A DNA stretch of 64,000 nucleotides from positions 25,493,406-25,557,405 of the forward strand of contig NC_081409.1 of assembly GCF_030272615.1 (NCBI RefSeq). The letters run 5' to 3'. The DNA comes from Cryptomeria japonica (lineage: Eukaryota > Streptophyta > Pinopsida > Cupressales > Cupressaceae). The stretch's first letter is position 1, and each line of letters starts with the position of its first letter. Made by a program: the position numbers and the translations under genes. Positions 20,211 to 31,805 of the stretch are shown in pieces. The notes beneath the pieces are model-generated. The model saw only the letters and a list, made by a program, of their open reading frames with translations. It was not told the origin of the DNA and ran no database searches.

Positions 20211-21638
20211 CCCCCAACCTTAAATCAAAACCCCAATGGAGTCTCCTCCATACATATCAAAATGTTCTTAAAAACTAATTTTGCTTTACATTTTGGGGAT
20301 TCCAATGAAGTAATTTAAAATTTATATTTTGTAAGCATTTAATTTAATTATTATATATATTTTCTATTTCTAGTGACCAAAGATTTTTCATCAAATATAA
20401 AGTTTTTTAATTTCACACAAGCAAAAGAAAAAATATAGGACAAAAATCAAAAATATATCTAAGCACTATGTATTGATATCTTTATTTCAAAAGACAAAAA
20501 AAGTTAATTCGGATGTATACAAAAAAGTTGTGTTATGGAATAAACCTATTCCTAAATAGTAAATTATACTATTTATAATTAATCTAACTTCAAAAACTTA
20601 CTAAAAAAAATCTACAGACCAAAAAATTATGAGAAAAATATATATGTGCTAGGTATTGGTATTCCCAATCTATGTTTAAGAATTTATAATTTTATCCTTA
20701 TTGGTAAAAAAAAGTTATACATATGGAATAAATATCATTTTTTGAAAATGTTGTAAACTATGAAAAATAAATTATTAATACATTTTAAAAAGGTCACAAA
20801 TCAGCTTTAAAAAAAAAAAATTCAAATATATTTAGAATCTACACACAAAATATCAAAAATCATTATTTTACATCATCTTCAAATTCTTAATGGTTTAGTT
20901 GCTATGACTGATAGAAAGTGAAAATTTCGTCTAAAATGTTAATTTCAATGTCCCACTTTCTCAGACACTATGGCGAAATCACATGTATGTGTAAGTCCAT
21001 CAATGTGTACTTGTGTAAAAATGGTCTCAACTATTGTGCATGTTGTTATACTTATGCTTTTGCCAGTGATGATGACAAGTAGTATGAGATAGTGGATTGG
21101 AAAAAAAGGATGGGACCCACAGTGCAATATGGAATGCACCAATATGCCCTTTTAGATGGGATGTATGTATAGACTTATGTGTTAGTGGACAAAGAGAAGG
21201 AAAGGATGCTTGCAAAAACTTCTTGCTAGCTAGTCACTACGTGTACTTGTGAAACTTAACACATTGTGTATATGCATTGGGTGCTTGAGCTAGTCATTTT
21301 GTGTATATATGACATGTTTAAGCTAGTCACCATGTGTATCTATGATGTGCATACAAGCCAATCATCCTATGTATAGATGACATATCCCTAGATAAACCCT
21401 ATGTGTACTTGGGAAGCATATAAGAGCTAATCACCTATATGTGTGTGACACAAGCAAGAGCTAGCCACATTGTGCATAGATGATGTTTTCTTGAGCCAAT
21501 CACTATGAAAATATATGATGTTGGGACAATATGTTCCATGTGTGGTTTGGTGCATGTTGATACCATTCTATTGTAATTGAATTAAATTGAAAGCATGAGT
21601 TTGATGAATATTTGTGATTTAAAAATAAGATGAAAGAT
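20211..21638. other. AT-rich unassigned region with degenerate repeats
   Basis: No credible gene. 20211-20940 is strongly A/T rich. From about 21225 to 21530 a degenerate unit of roughly 45-55 bp recurs about six times, built on GAGCTAGTCAC, TGTGTAT and GATG words. It could be satellite-like or a decayed LTR. Confidence 0.5.
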
Positions 21639-22409
21639 CTTATTGTTGTTATGTAGCTAGGTCGGATCCCTTCTAGGGCCGACCTAGTTCATCTAAGTGC
21701 TAAGTGGCCTTTGGCCTTAGCAATTTGGCTTTATATTTATCTGGCCCTATTTGGGCGTACAACTTATGTGTCATGTAAATGTTATGGGGCATGACCTATT
21801 TAATATTTAAAATTGTAAATGCATTTTGGCGCCAAGGCCGACCTAAGTGGCAAAGGAGTTTGAGGCATATAAATAAGAAGTGACTTGAAGTCACAAATAG
21901 AACCTACACATCAAGCATCGCATCTCTGCTACATATGCAAATTATGTAATTGTGGTCTGCACAAGATAAGCAGCGAATTTGATACTTTCAGTCAGTGAAA
22001 TTGTCTTCTAGCTAGGCGAACATCTTCCTAAGTCTGCCGAACCTGCTCCTAGGTTTGCCGAGCCTGCCCCAAGGCTACCAAACCTGCTCCAACACTGCTG
22101 AACCTACTTCAGGCTGTGCTACATCTGTTCTAGGGCAAGCAAACTCCCTCACATGATCTGCAATCAACAATCTGGGCGATTGTTCAAGTCTGACCTGAAC
22201 TGTGATTCAGATAACTTCTTTGTATGCCCTAGAAGGGCAGTATTGTAATCTGCTGCTATATCTAATCTAATCAGATCTGAGATCTTTGGTTGTTGGGTTT
22301 TTCCTCCAAGAGGGAGGTTTTCCCAGGGTACATGTGTGTTATACGTATGATTTACTTTGCATTCTAATTTTCTATTCTATACTGCTAATCTGATCACTAA
22401 AAACTAACA

Positions 22410-22424
22410 TGGTATCAGAGCGGG
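22410..22424 (+). other. Primer-binding site of the non-autonomous Copia
   Basis: TGGTATCAGAGCGGG directly follows the 5' LTR. Confidence 0.92.
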
Positions 22425-22954
22425 TTCCTTCTATAAAGCCTAACAGCTTGAAGGTAGCACAGAGAAGTGTTGAAGAAGATTAGCGTGAATGCAATTCTAT
22501 CAGGCTTATCGCTCTACTCATACAAACTGGGAAACAATTCACAACTATTGATTGCTAATGTCATGTAGTGTCCAGACTTCAAACTAAATTCACACTCCTG
22601 TGACGAGGGTATTTATGAAGTGCTTATGGATGAGAATGGATTCTAAGTGATGGTGAGGGCCGAAGGCCACGCAGCCATCATCAGTTGATTGAGTGTGATC
22701 TAAGTGGATGGTTATGTTGAAAACTAACTTATAAGAGAAGTATTTTTTGAATTTTTCATGTTGTTATCAATTCATTGGATAGTGAATCATGTATGATAGT
22801 CTTGAACTATTTGTAACCTCTCTTAAATGCTTTCAGGATAGACTGAGGAGCATAAAGATGATGATTGTATTCAAGAGAGGAAGGTTTTGAGACATCCTAT
22901 GAGGAAGCATCACAGGCTGAAGACTAAGAGACATAGCTTGGTGATACTACGATC

Positions 22955-23305
22955 AGGTTCAGCTTCAGAGGGAGCTTGTTGTGTTCAGCTTCAGAGGGAG
23001 CTTGTTGCATTCAGCTTCAGAGGAAGCCATATCCTTGGTTAAGGCAATCTTCCGGGAGAAGATTGAGGTGAAAGACCTCGGTCAAGGCAATCTTTCGGGA
23101 GAAGGTTGAGATGAAAGCCCTCGTTCCACCCTTTGCAAGTAAGCATGGTGGTATTGCATTCTTCTCTGAGAGAAGTCTGAGGTTAGAGCCCTCATTCCAC
23201 CCTCTGCGAATAGGCATGGTGGACCCACCCTCTGCAAGTAGGTATGGTGCATATCATGGAAGACGTTCCATGATGAGTTTGTTCACCCTCTGGGAGTAGC
23301 TATGG
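22955..23305 (+). repeat. Tandem repeats and small hairpins before the PPT
   Basis: Three copies of a CAGCTTCAGAGGGAGCTTGT unit, two of a GGCAATCTTNCGGGAGAAG unit, then several CACCCTYTGCRA...GGTG hairpins near 23128, 23199, 23224 and 23284. This is the same kind of hairpin, in the same position relative to the PPT, as at 18978-19235. Confidence 0.75.
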
Positions 23306-24574
23306 TGTGTCTCATTCATGGAAGTAGCCATGGTAGTAGTCACTATGTGACTTCGTCATTTAGAAGGAATCCTCCCTAGCTAAGAGGAAGTGTTGTTGTG
23401 TAGCTAGGTCGGATCCCTTCTAGGGCCGACCTAGTTCATCTAAGTGCTAAGTGGCCTTTGGCCTTAGCAATTCGGCTTTATATTTATCTGGCCCTATTTG
23501 GGCGTACAACTTATGTGTCATGTAAATGTTATGGGGCATGACCTATTTAATATATAAATTGTAAATGCATTTTGGCGCCAAGGCCGACCTAAGTGGCAAA
23601 GGAGTTTGAGGCATATAAATAAGAAGTGACTTGAAGTCACAAATAGAACCTACACATCAAGCATCACATCTCTACTACATACGCGAATTATGTAATTGTG
23701 GTCTTGTTGACGTGTATTTTGTACACTATCAAACACAGAATAAAATACCCAAGGGTACCTTATCCTCTCTTGAATAAAGCCTCTGATTGCTGAAGATGTC
23801 ATGAAAAAGGATCAATCAGGATGACTCCAAGGTTCTTCGATGTAGGGTCTCTACGTGTGGATAAGCACCAGTGGTCGTTGTAAATGTTGTTTCATCAAGG
23901 GGCCTTACGTTTTCGAACTGCAGGAACAGAATTTTCCTAAAACTAACAAGTTCTCAAAAAAGATCAAAAGGTAGGGTTTGCAAGAGATGAATTCTAATCT
24001 AATCCTAAGAATGACTCAATGTAGGCTAAACTTGGTAAGATTCTACCAATTTCAGTATTGCCAACCAATTACAACTCTACTGGAATTGATGCAATCTTCT
24101 AAGGTGATTAGTGATTTTCAAATCATCAAGAATTAGAAATACTACCATAAAGGTACATATCAATAGTCCAAGAATGATTGAAGGTTCAAGCAATCCAAAT
24201 ATCTCTAGTTGACCACACAAGGCGTCCTTACAATCAGTAAGAAGCTAGTGGTTTGGAACGTGAATCTCACCAAAGATCAAGCTCAACACTTAGTCCTTCA
24301 AACTTAAATACTACTTCGACTGAGAATGATTCAAGAAAGTAAACAACATTGAAAGTAGCCACGAGAATTGCAATAAAACACCATAACTTCAATATTTCAT
24401 TGATCTCAAAGCCAAAATAGACAACAATTGCTTGAAATTCTTTCTTCAATGCTCAATCTTGCTACAAAATAACTTTCTTCTCTCCAAAAGCTCTAATCTT
24501 CTAATTATCTGACCATCTAATTGCTTCTCTCTATCTAATATCTCCTCTAATGACAAAGTGAAAATGAGTGAGGG

Positions 24575-24582
24575 TATATATA
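24575..24582 (-). promoter_or_regulatory. Terminal TATA box of LTR D
   Basis: TATATATA lies about 870 bp from the LTR's downstream end, the same distance as the terminal TATA box in copy C. It presumably drives the element's own RNA. Confidence 0.45.
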
Positions 24583-24775
24583 GCATCCTCAATTACAATG
24601 AACAGCCCAGATCAAAAGAAGATCAGCGGCTGAGATTCTGACACCTAAACCCTAATTAGGGTTTGTTACAAAAAATTCCCTTTTTAGTTGAACAATATTA
24701 AATGCATAGCCAAATATTTAATTGGCACAAAAATCTAGGAAACATAGACCAATGATAATTAAGGTGCCACATCAT

Positions 24776-27700
24776 CTACAACAACCTCTTTTCTAGAACC
24801 TTATTTCCTTTCCAATGTTCTTTCTTAGCATATGCAATGAATCTGGACACAATTCCTTCAATTTCAGCAATAGGAATCTCGGGAAGATTCCTCATTCGCT
24901 CTTCCAAGTGGATAACCTGATCAAAGGCCTTGAGAAGAGTCGCATCCCATCCATGTTCGAGTTCTTTGATCTTCTCAATCAGGAGCATAGTAGCGAACAT
25001 TAGATCCCATTGCTCATCCGTGATGACATTCTCATCTTTGCAAAAGATGACCTTGACCCTTTCTTCCAACTCTTGAAGGTCCACATCTGTCTCAACTTCG
25101 ATCCTCCTACCAAGAATGGTACATAACACCTCAAACACCTTGTCCTGAATTGGATGGATGACGCCTTCAACTTGATTGCATTTGGTGCTGATATCCTCGA
25201 AAAGAACCTCCTTTATCTGGAGTAGAGTTGACCACTGGAGTAAATTATGAGCTCCTCCATCCATTATCTTTTCTTGTGCTAGGATCTTCCTTGGTGTTTG
25301 CCTGATTACTTGTAGAACAGGAATGATAACATCTCTAGTGTGAGCGAAAGCGGCTACTGTTATCATCAGGTTGTGGACGATCTCAAGGACCTGAATAGCT
25401 CGATGGATTGTCTGCATCATTCTTGTTGCAAATTCAACGACAATTGTGTGGGATTTGTCAATCCAAGAGCTCATAAGCTGAACCAAGCTCTTGACTCTCT
25501 CTGCCTCGCCAACTGATTCAAGGGGAAGTGCTTGCACAGGAGACACTGCTGGATCCTAACGTCCCAAGGGCTGATTGAGATGACTAAAGTAGCCTCTCCA
25601 AGCACCGACCTCTCTTTCAAGCTTTCTATTCTTTTCCATTTCTTCCTTAAGCTTATCTTTAAGTACCTCAAATGAATCGGTTGCCTCATCCAATGCCTGT
25701 TCAGCAGTGAGTGGACCAAGCTCAAATGTTTCTACATCGTACTCTTCTGCAAGGATTTCACCTTCATACTTGTCCACTGTTGGTGTAGCTATCTACAACT
25801 TCCTGGACCCTGTCTCATCTCTGATCATCTTGGACATCTTGGGGGCCTTCTTCTTCTCCGTTACTTCCTGAGAATTTCCTACAAGGCTCTCTAAGTCAAT
25901 TACATTATCTTCATCCTCAATCACAATCACCCTTGTCAATCTCTCCTTCAACCAATCTGGAATGGCGGATCTTGTCTCTCTGACTTGTATTTCTTTAGGC
26001 AATGGTTCGTCTTCCCGGAGAGGAGATGTCACTTCATCATCATTCTTGTCTTCATGTAGCTCATTGACTTGGGGAGATCGACTTGATGAATGCTGAGGTG
26101 CCTTCCCTTTTTCAAGTCTATCATTTTGTACTATTGACTCCATAGACTCATCCACCTCAGGCATCGTCATCTCTTGTCCTTCAACGTGACTTGTCCTTTT
26201 CTCATGTCGAGATGATGTACCTGATGAGCGATCTCGATTAGCCTCTTGCTTCTTCTTGGAGGGTTCCCTTTTCTCGAGTCTTTCTTTCCTCTTCGCGCCT
26301 CTAGGATGAGAATTGTCTTCACTTGCGCTTGCTCCTCCTTCTTCTGGTCTTTCCTCTAAAGTATAAGTCATTGGTACGTTTTGTTCTCTTAACTTTTGAT
26401 GTTGTACATCCACCCATCTGTGAGTATATGACAAAACTGGAGCCATCAAAGCTCTCAAGTCTGTAATCTCAAGCTCGTTCCAATCTATCTTCACTGCTTT
26501 GTCTTCTCTATCATAGGATGACTGGAGATGTCTGCCACTGTCCTGAGCTTGATCGGCCACTCAGTAAACTTTACATTTTCTAATGAAATCTAAAGGCAAT
26601 CTGGAATGCATCTTTCTTTTCACTTCTAAATCACTTGAGAGATTCATCCAAAAGTCTTCTACCTGAAATTCGTGCTTGTACTTCCTACCATATGTCTCTT
26701 CTATATACCCATAAGGATCAAAATTCTCCCTCAAGGCAAAGAACGTGAATGACTATGAGGCCAACTCCCTCTCTGCATCATCTAAGGCTAGAGCATTAGG
26801 ACATACCTCAATTGAATTCCCCAATATGATGGGCACGGGAGCTCCATTCCTATGCCTGTGTCTGAATGCCTTCGCATAGTCTGCCAACTGCCTAGTCACC
26901 TCGAGTAGCACTATCTTGTCTGTCGGATACCTCGGCAACATGTAGGGGGGTGAAGGACATCCATGGACTCTGATATATGTAAACTTTGGAAACTGGATGA
27001 ACCAAGCACCATACCTCTTTACAAGCTCTTGTGCATCTAGAGATAGTCGATTGTGAATCCCGCCTTGCAATAAACTAGTGATGTTCATCGTGAAGGTATC
27101 ATTGACTAACTTGTAGTCACTTCTTGGTGGATGATGCAAATGAACATAAGAATCACAAACTCTGACTTCTCCGGGTCCTCTTCCGATCACTCCTCTGTGA
27201 GGTAGTCCTGCATATTCGAAACTCTTGATCAAGGCATATATGAAATATGAGCTCATGTGAAATGACTTGGTAGGCTTTAGTCTTCTTAACTGCACGTCCA
27301 AGCAATGGCTAATAATTCTAGCCCAATGAATTGTTCCTTTTCCTTGAACTATCACTTGGATGAAGTAGAACATCCACTTCTCAAAATAGAAGGCCTGAGG
27401 AGCCCCTGTAACTCGATTGAGCAAAGTTATCAAATCTCTGTACTCCTCCTGGAAGTCGATCCTATGTGGTTTGTTGGGAATCTTGCTCAGGCAAGGACGA
27501 CTTTTGAGTAACCAACTCTTATTGATGATGCTCAAGCAAGAGTCTGGATCATCTTCATACATCGACCTGGCTCCTTCTAGGCTTTTGTAAATCATATCTT
27601 TATGCTCTGGAAGATGGAGAGCTTCACTTATAGCCTCCTCCGAAAGGTAAGCCAAAGTGTTCCCTTCCTTGGATACGATCGATCTTGATTGTGGGTCATA

Positions 27701-27976
27701 ATGGCGAGCACACTCGATCATCAGCTCATGGCACTGGACTGCTGGAGGGAAACCGGCCGCCTTGATGATGCCACTTTCAATTATTCTCTTTGCGACAGGT
27801 GATGGCTTTCCAATGTAAGGGACCTCTCGAAACTTCTTCACACTGAAGTTTCCCAAGTTGGTATCTCCAACGTTGCTCCACTTTGACACGATCTTGGTCT
27901 CCAATTCTTCATTCCTCTGATCTTCCTTCATGAGAGCTGGACGACTAGTGGATGCTCCTGCCTTTGGGGTCGCCAT
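24776..27976 (-). pseudogene. 1,066-codon gene inside LTR D, four stops, unknown function
   Basis: One frame runs without a shift from ATG (27976; starts MATPKAGASTSRPALMKED) to the final stop at 24776. It is cut only by TAG 26753-26755 (codon 408), TGA 26561-26563 (472), TAG 25793-25795 (728) and TAG 25556-25558 (807). Residues 1 to about 470 look globular (HYDPQSRSIVSKEGNTLAYL, HWARIISHCLDVQLRRLKP). About 500-720 is charged and low-complexity (Glu, Lys, Ser). 745-790 looks coiled-coil (KLKEEMEKNRKLERE). 810-1066 is helical. I do not recognise the protein. The N-terminal half recalls poorly defined plant transposon-associated proteins, but no catalytic motif of RT, integrase, protease or transposase is visible. 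It lies in sense orientation behind an internal promoter and intron. Confidence 0.65.
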
Positions 27977-27984
27977 CTTGACAC

Positions 27985-28179
27985 CTACACAACATTTCAT
28001 AATGAGTAATATATTTTGCAACTTAGAAATATAGAGTAGAAAGGAAGATTTAAGATTTTAATTAGGAAACTTCATGATAAATCTTGAGTTATCATTTCCT
28101 AATTAACTACGCAATTTTCAAAAACTTAAAGTTCAAAACTTAAAACTTCAACGTTGGGACTAGGATGATCTCGCCATAC
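27985..28179 (-). other. Intron-like segment ahead of the LTR D gene
   Basis: Donor GGAG|GTATGGCGA and acceptor TGAAATGTTGTGTAG|G are placed eight bases before the ATG. Both borders match those in copy C. Predicted length is 195 bp. Confidence 0.5.
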
Positions 28180-28435
28180 CTCCACTTGAGAATTAATTCT
28201 AAAAAATGATGCAAAAATAAGGTGAATTCGCTAGGCGAAATGGAGATCGAAGTCCTTCCTTTAGCAGAATTCGGCTCCTTTAGTCTTCTCAAGCATCAAT
28301 TCCACCACCCTAAGCCTCTAACACTTAGGATAATTTGCTCCAACTAGACCAAATTTCGCACCTCTTTCTTTTGCTCCTCAAATCGCACTTGAAGTAATGA
28401 ATGAATGATGATTAAAATTGCTCAAAACACCCTTA

Positions 28436-28443
28436 TTATATAG
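28436..28443 (-). promoter_or_regulatory. Internal TATA box of LTR D
   Basis: CGCCCTATATAATAAGG on the minus strand, upstream of the intron-like segment. It corresponds to the TATA box at 12033 in copy C. Confidence 0.45.
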
Positions 28444-28790
28444 GGCGCTCACCACTTCACCTCCCCATAGGCCGACTTGGCAAAATAGGCCAAAAAATAA
28501 ATAAATTTGCAAAAACAAGAGGCCGACCTAATAAAATAATAAAACATGATACCTCAAGCACCCCATTTTCAATTTTAATTTAATAAAAAATAATTTTAAA
28601 TGCCTTAATAATAAAAAATCGATTTTTCGAGGCTCAAAATTAATTTATTAAATGCTATGCGCCTTTATTAAATGCCAATTTAATTAATTCTCTTTTTTTT
28701 TATTTCGAAGTTGATGATTTTGGCATTTCTTGCGATTTGGAGGATGTAAACGTTGGGATATGGCAAAAAATAATGAATGCCAATAACTTC

Positions 28791-30553
28791 ACTCTGGTCC
28801 CTTGGAGAGGGACAAGAGCACTCTTTCATTTTTAGGCTAGGATTCTCAATTTTTTGAAGTCAAACCTTTGTTCACCATGCTTTAGAAGATCCTTCCCATC
28901 TCACACAACTTTGCCTTAGCATAATCTCGGAGGGAATTTGTTGTTTCATAAAAAAGCGCCCTGGTCCTTCGGTGAGGGACAAGAGCACTTTTGAGTCCAT
29001 TGCATGAATTCTTGATCATATCAACTTCAAATTATCTTCAAGGCGTAGAACATCATTCCCCACTTCTTCTTGGGTCCTGGAAACAAAAATATTATTTCAA
29101 AATGCAAGGTAAATGGTCATATTTAGAAATTGCGCCCTGGTCCCTTGGTGAGGGACGGGAGCACTTTTGCCAGTTGTCATCAAAATTTGCAACTCTCGCA
29201 TCTCAATTCCACTTCAAGGCATTTTAAACACTTTTTCAAACTTGCGCCTTGGCCTCAATTTGTCCAAAATTGGTGAGAAAGGCTAGATAACATGTTAAGC
29301 GCTCTGGTCCTTCAGTGAGGGACAGGAGCACTTTCTCAACTTCAAGCTTATCCGTCCTTTGCTAGCTTCCCAAATTATCTTCAATGGGCTAATCATGTCC
29401 TCTTCCATTCATTTCAATCACAAACTTGCCTTGTCTTTGCAAGAGATTTACACTTTCTTGGAAAACCGCTCTGGTCCCTTGGAGAGGGACAGGAGCACTT
29501 TTTGCATCTTGGTGTATTTCTTTGTTCTTTTAAACCTTCAATCGCGTCCAAGGCATAAAACATCCTTCGTCCTTCCCATCCAAGTCAAGTTTTGCCATAA
29601 AATATCAAACAAAGAGGAGAAACTTGAAAAAGTGCCATGTTCCTTCAGTGAGGGACAGGAGCACTTTTTGTCATTTGGGTTGATTTACTCCTTTGTGAAC
29701 CGCTTAAATTATATTCAATGGACAAAACATGCTTCCCTTGACCTCTTCAAATCGTAAAATCACTTTAATCTTGCAAAGGTAGTGCAAATTTGAAATTCAA
29801 GCTCCGGTCCTTCAGTGAGGGACAGGAGCACTTTTTGCCTTCTAAGCCAAATTGTCTCACTTTTCACCTCGAAATTCCTTTGCTAGGGAAGATTTCCTCT
29901 TACTTCATGCTATGAATAAAAGTTAATGTCCAAAAAAGGTCTAAAATTCTGCATATAAAGAAAAGCGCTCTGGTCCTTCAGTGAGGGACAGGAGCACTTT
30001 TGACCCTCTAGGCAAAAACTTCATCATTTCATCGTTTTTGATCAAGTATGGATGCTCTATCATGTTCATTTCATCCTTCGCTATGCCTTTGATGTTTCAA
30101 TTTGACCAAACAAGGCCAGGAATGGCTCAACTAAGTCTTTTCGCCCTGGTCCTTCAGTGAAGGACGGGAGCACTTTGCCTTGGTCCCTTGGAGAGGGACA
30201 AGAGCACTTTTCCCTTTAACCTCCAAAATTCACCATTTTCATGCCTTCAAAATCTTCAAAAATATCGAGTCACATCCAAATATCACTCCGGGAGACCCTG
30301 CACAAAACAAAATAGAAAAGTCAGTGACAAATATGCATTAAATAACATTGGCGCCCTGGTCCCTTGGAGAGGGACGGGAGCACTTTTGTCCTTTCTGGCT
30401 AAAATATTCAAAATTTAGGTCTCCAATCATTTCACAAGGCAGAATTAGGTCATCTTCAAGGCCAGGAATCAGTTAGCAAGCCCTCGCAAAACAAGAAATT
30501 GCACTTAGAATGAAATTCGCCCTGGGCCTCCAGTGAAGGACAGGAGCAGTTTC
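28791..30553. repeat. Palindrome array of copy D, highly regular
   Basis: Twelve units start near 28791, 28956, 29131, 29299, 29467, 29631, 29800, 29965, 30141, 30180, 30349 and 30515. Leaving aside the doublet at 30141/30180, spacings are 165, 175, 168, 168, 164, 169, 165, 176, 169 and 166 bp. The plus-strand core is CGCYCTGGTCCYT...GGGAC(A/G)GGAGCAC. The inner stem is GTCCTTC-AGT-GAGGGAC or GTCCCTT-GGA-GAGGGAC, seven pairs each with one G.T wobble. Intervening sequences share little except scattered words (AAGGC, CTTGC). Confidence 0.92.
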
Positions 30554-31404
30554 TCTGTTTCAGGCATCATCTTGCCTCCGAAATTTTATCAAAATTTACC
30601 TAGGCAAGAATATACAATTTCATCTTCAAAATGCTAACACTTAGACAAAATTTGAATTTTACCCCAAAAAACCCTGACTAGACCTAACCTGAGACATATC
30701 TGACTTCCCGACAGACTTACCTTACTTCAATAATCAACCCTCGGAAGGACGCTTAATAACTTTCAAAATTTGACTGGACTCAGCTTGAAAAATATCCAAA
30801 AGAAACCCTTAAGGCTTAGCCCTAGCCCAGACAGACCACTCACTCACTCAAAACCCTAAAAGCAGAGAGAAGAACAGGCAAAACAAAAAGCGAAAAGAGG
30901 GGGCCCCCATTTTAATGGGGCGATGTGTGAAATGGTCACAACCGGTCTGCACAAGATAAACAGCGAATTTGATACTTTCAGTCAGTGAAATTGTCTTCTA
31001 GCTAGGCGAGCATCTTCCTAAGTCTGCCGAACCTGCTCCTAGGTTTGCCGAGCCTGCCCCAAGGCTGCCAAACCTGCTCCAACACTGCTGAACCTACTTC
31101 AGGCTGTGCTACATCTGTTCTAGGGCAAGCGAACTCCCTCACGTGATCTGCAATCAACAATCTGGGCGATTGTTCAAGTCTGACCTGAACTGTGATTCAG
31201 ATAAGTTCTTTGTATGCCCTAGAAGGGCAGTATTGTAATCTGCTGCTATATCTAATCTAATCAGACCTAAGATCTTTGGTTGCTGGGTTTTTCCTCCAAA
31301 AGGGAGGTTTTCGCAGGGTACATGTGTGTTACGCGTATGATTTACTATGCATTCTGATTGTCTGTTCTATACTGCTAATCTGATCACTAAAAACTAACAC
31401 TTAT

Positions 31405-31805
31405 AAAAGAGGAGAAGATGAAATCTCTCCATCACTAGAGTATGAACTATAGAGCCTCTAGTTCCCAAAGAGGGATACATAGTCAAGGACATTACAAATG
31501 AACCCTCGAGTTTTAGGTTAGAGTCTAAGGATAACCCTGACATTAGGAGCTTACTATATTCTAATGTGGGTATTTTCAGTTGGTGCTTCTAAATTAGTTG
31601 AAAGTTGCTACAGTGATTAGTTTAGTACAAGTTGTGTCAAAATGTTAGTAGAAAGGGCCACTTATTAATTTACAAAACTATTTTTGAGTTCAACTAAAGT
31701 CAAAATTAACTATTACATGGGAAAAACTACCAAGATCAATTTTTATATGATAATAACTACTAGGAGATCCAGGTATACAAAAAACGTCAGATGCAAGGAA
31801 CTTAC
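31405..31805 (-). other. Start of NAD kinase last intron
   Basis: No exon found. This is unique-looking AT-rich sequence between the Copia target duplication (31400-31404) and the exon ending at 31806. The splice donor GTAAG follows that exon. Confidence 0.6.

Larger units (their letters stand above)
23705..30943 (-). mobile_element. Palindromic LTR copy D with internal gene
   Basis: Plus-strand ends are TGTTGACGTG (23705) and GGTCACAACC (30943); one terminal base differs from the family CAACA. The five bases GGTCT flank it at 23700-23704 and 30944-30948, inside the host Copia 3' LTR. Length is 7,239 bp. Read on the minus strand: terminal palindrome, 12-unit palindrome array, AT-rich zone, TATA box, intron-like segment, a long reading frame broken by stops, a second TATA box and a tail. 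No PBS or second LTR is present, so it appears to be one very long LTR standing alone. It is larger than copy C by roughly the length of the reading frame. Confidence 0.88.
21644..31399 (+). mobile_element. Non-autonomous Copia element, 3' LTR split by LTR D
   Basis: 5' LTR 21644-22409 (766 bp, TGTTGTTATG...AAACTAACA), primer-binding site at 22410, an internal region of about 1 kb without protein genes, PPT at 23380-23390, and a 3' LTR made of 23391-23704 plus 30949-31399 (765 bp). CTTAT is duplicated at 21639-21643 and 31400-31404. The two LTRs are very similar by eye, so the insertion looks comparatively young. With no coding capacity it must have used proteins in trans; shared LTR-end and tail-hairpin sequences point to relatives of the Copia element at 17525-20210. 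It lies in the presumed last intron of the NAD kinase gene. Confidence 0.92.

Noticed and set aside
16821-22424. TGGTATCAGAGC sites as possible tRNA-Met gene parts
   Set aside because: They are primer-binding sites at LTR ends; no cloverleaf can be drawn around them.
28791-30553. Resemblance of the spaced palindromes to a CRISPR array
   Set aside because: Repeats of about 35-40 bp are imperfect, spacers are about 130 bp and partly related, no cas genes are present, and the context is a plant retrotransposon LTR.
1-31405. Candidate terminal NADK2 exon within the retroelement interval
   Set aside because: No minus-strand sequence with the family's conserved terminal block was found by reading; a profile search would be needed to be certain.
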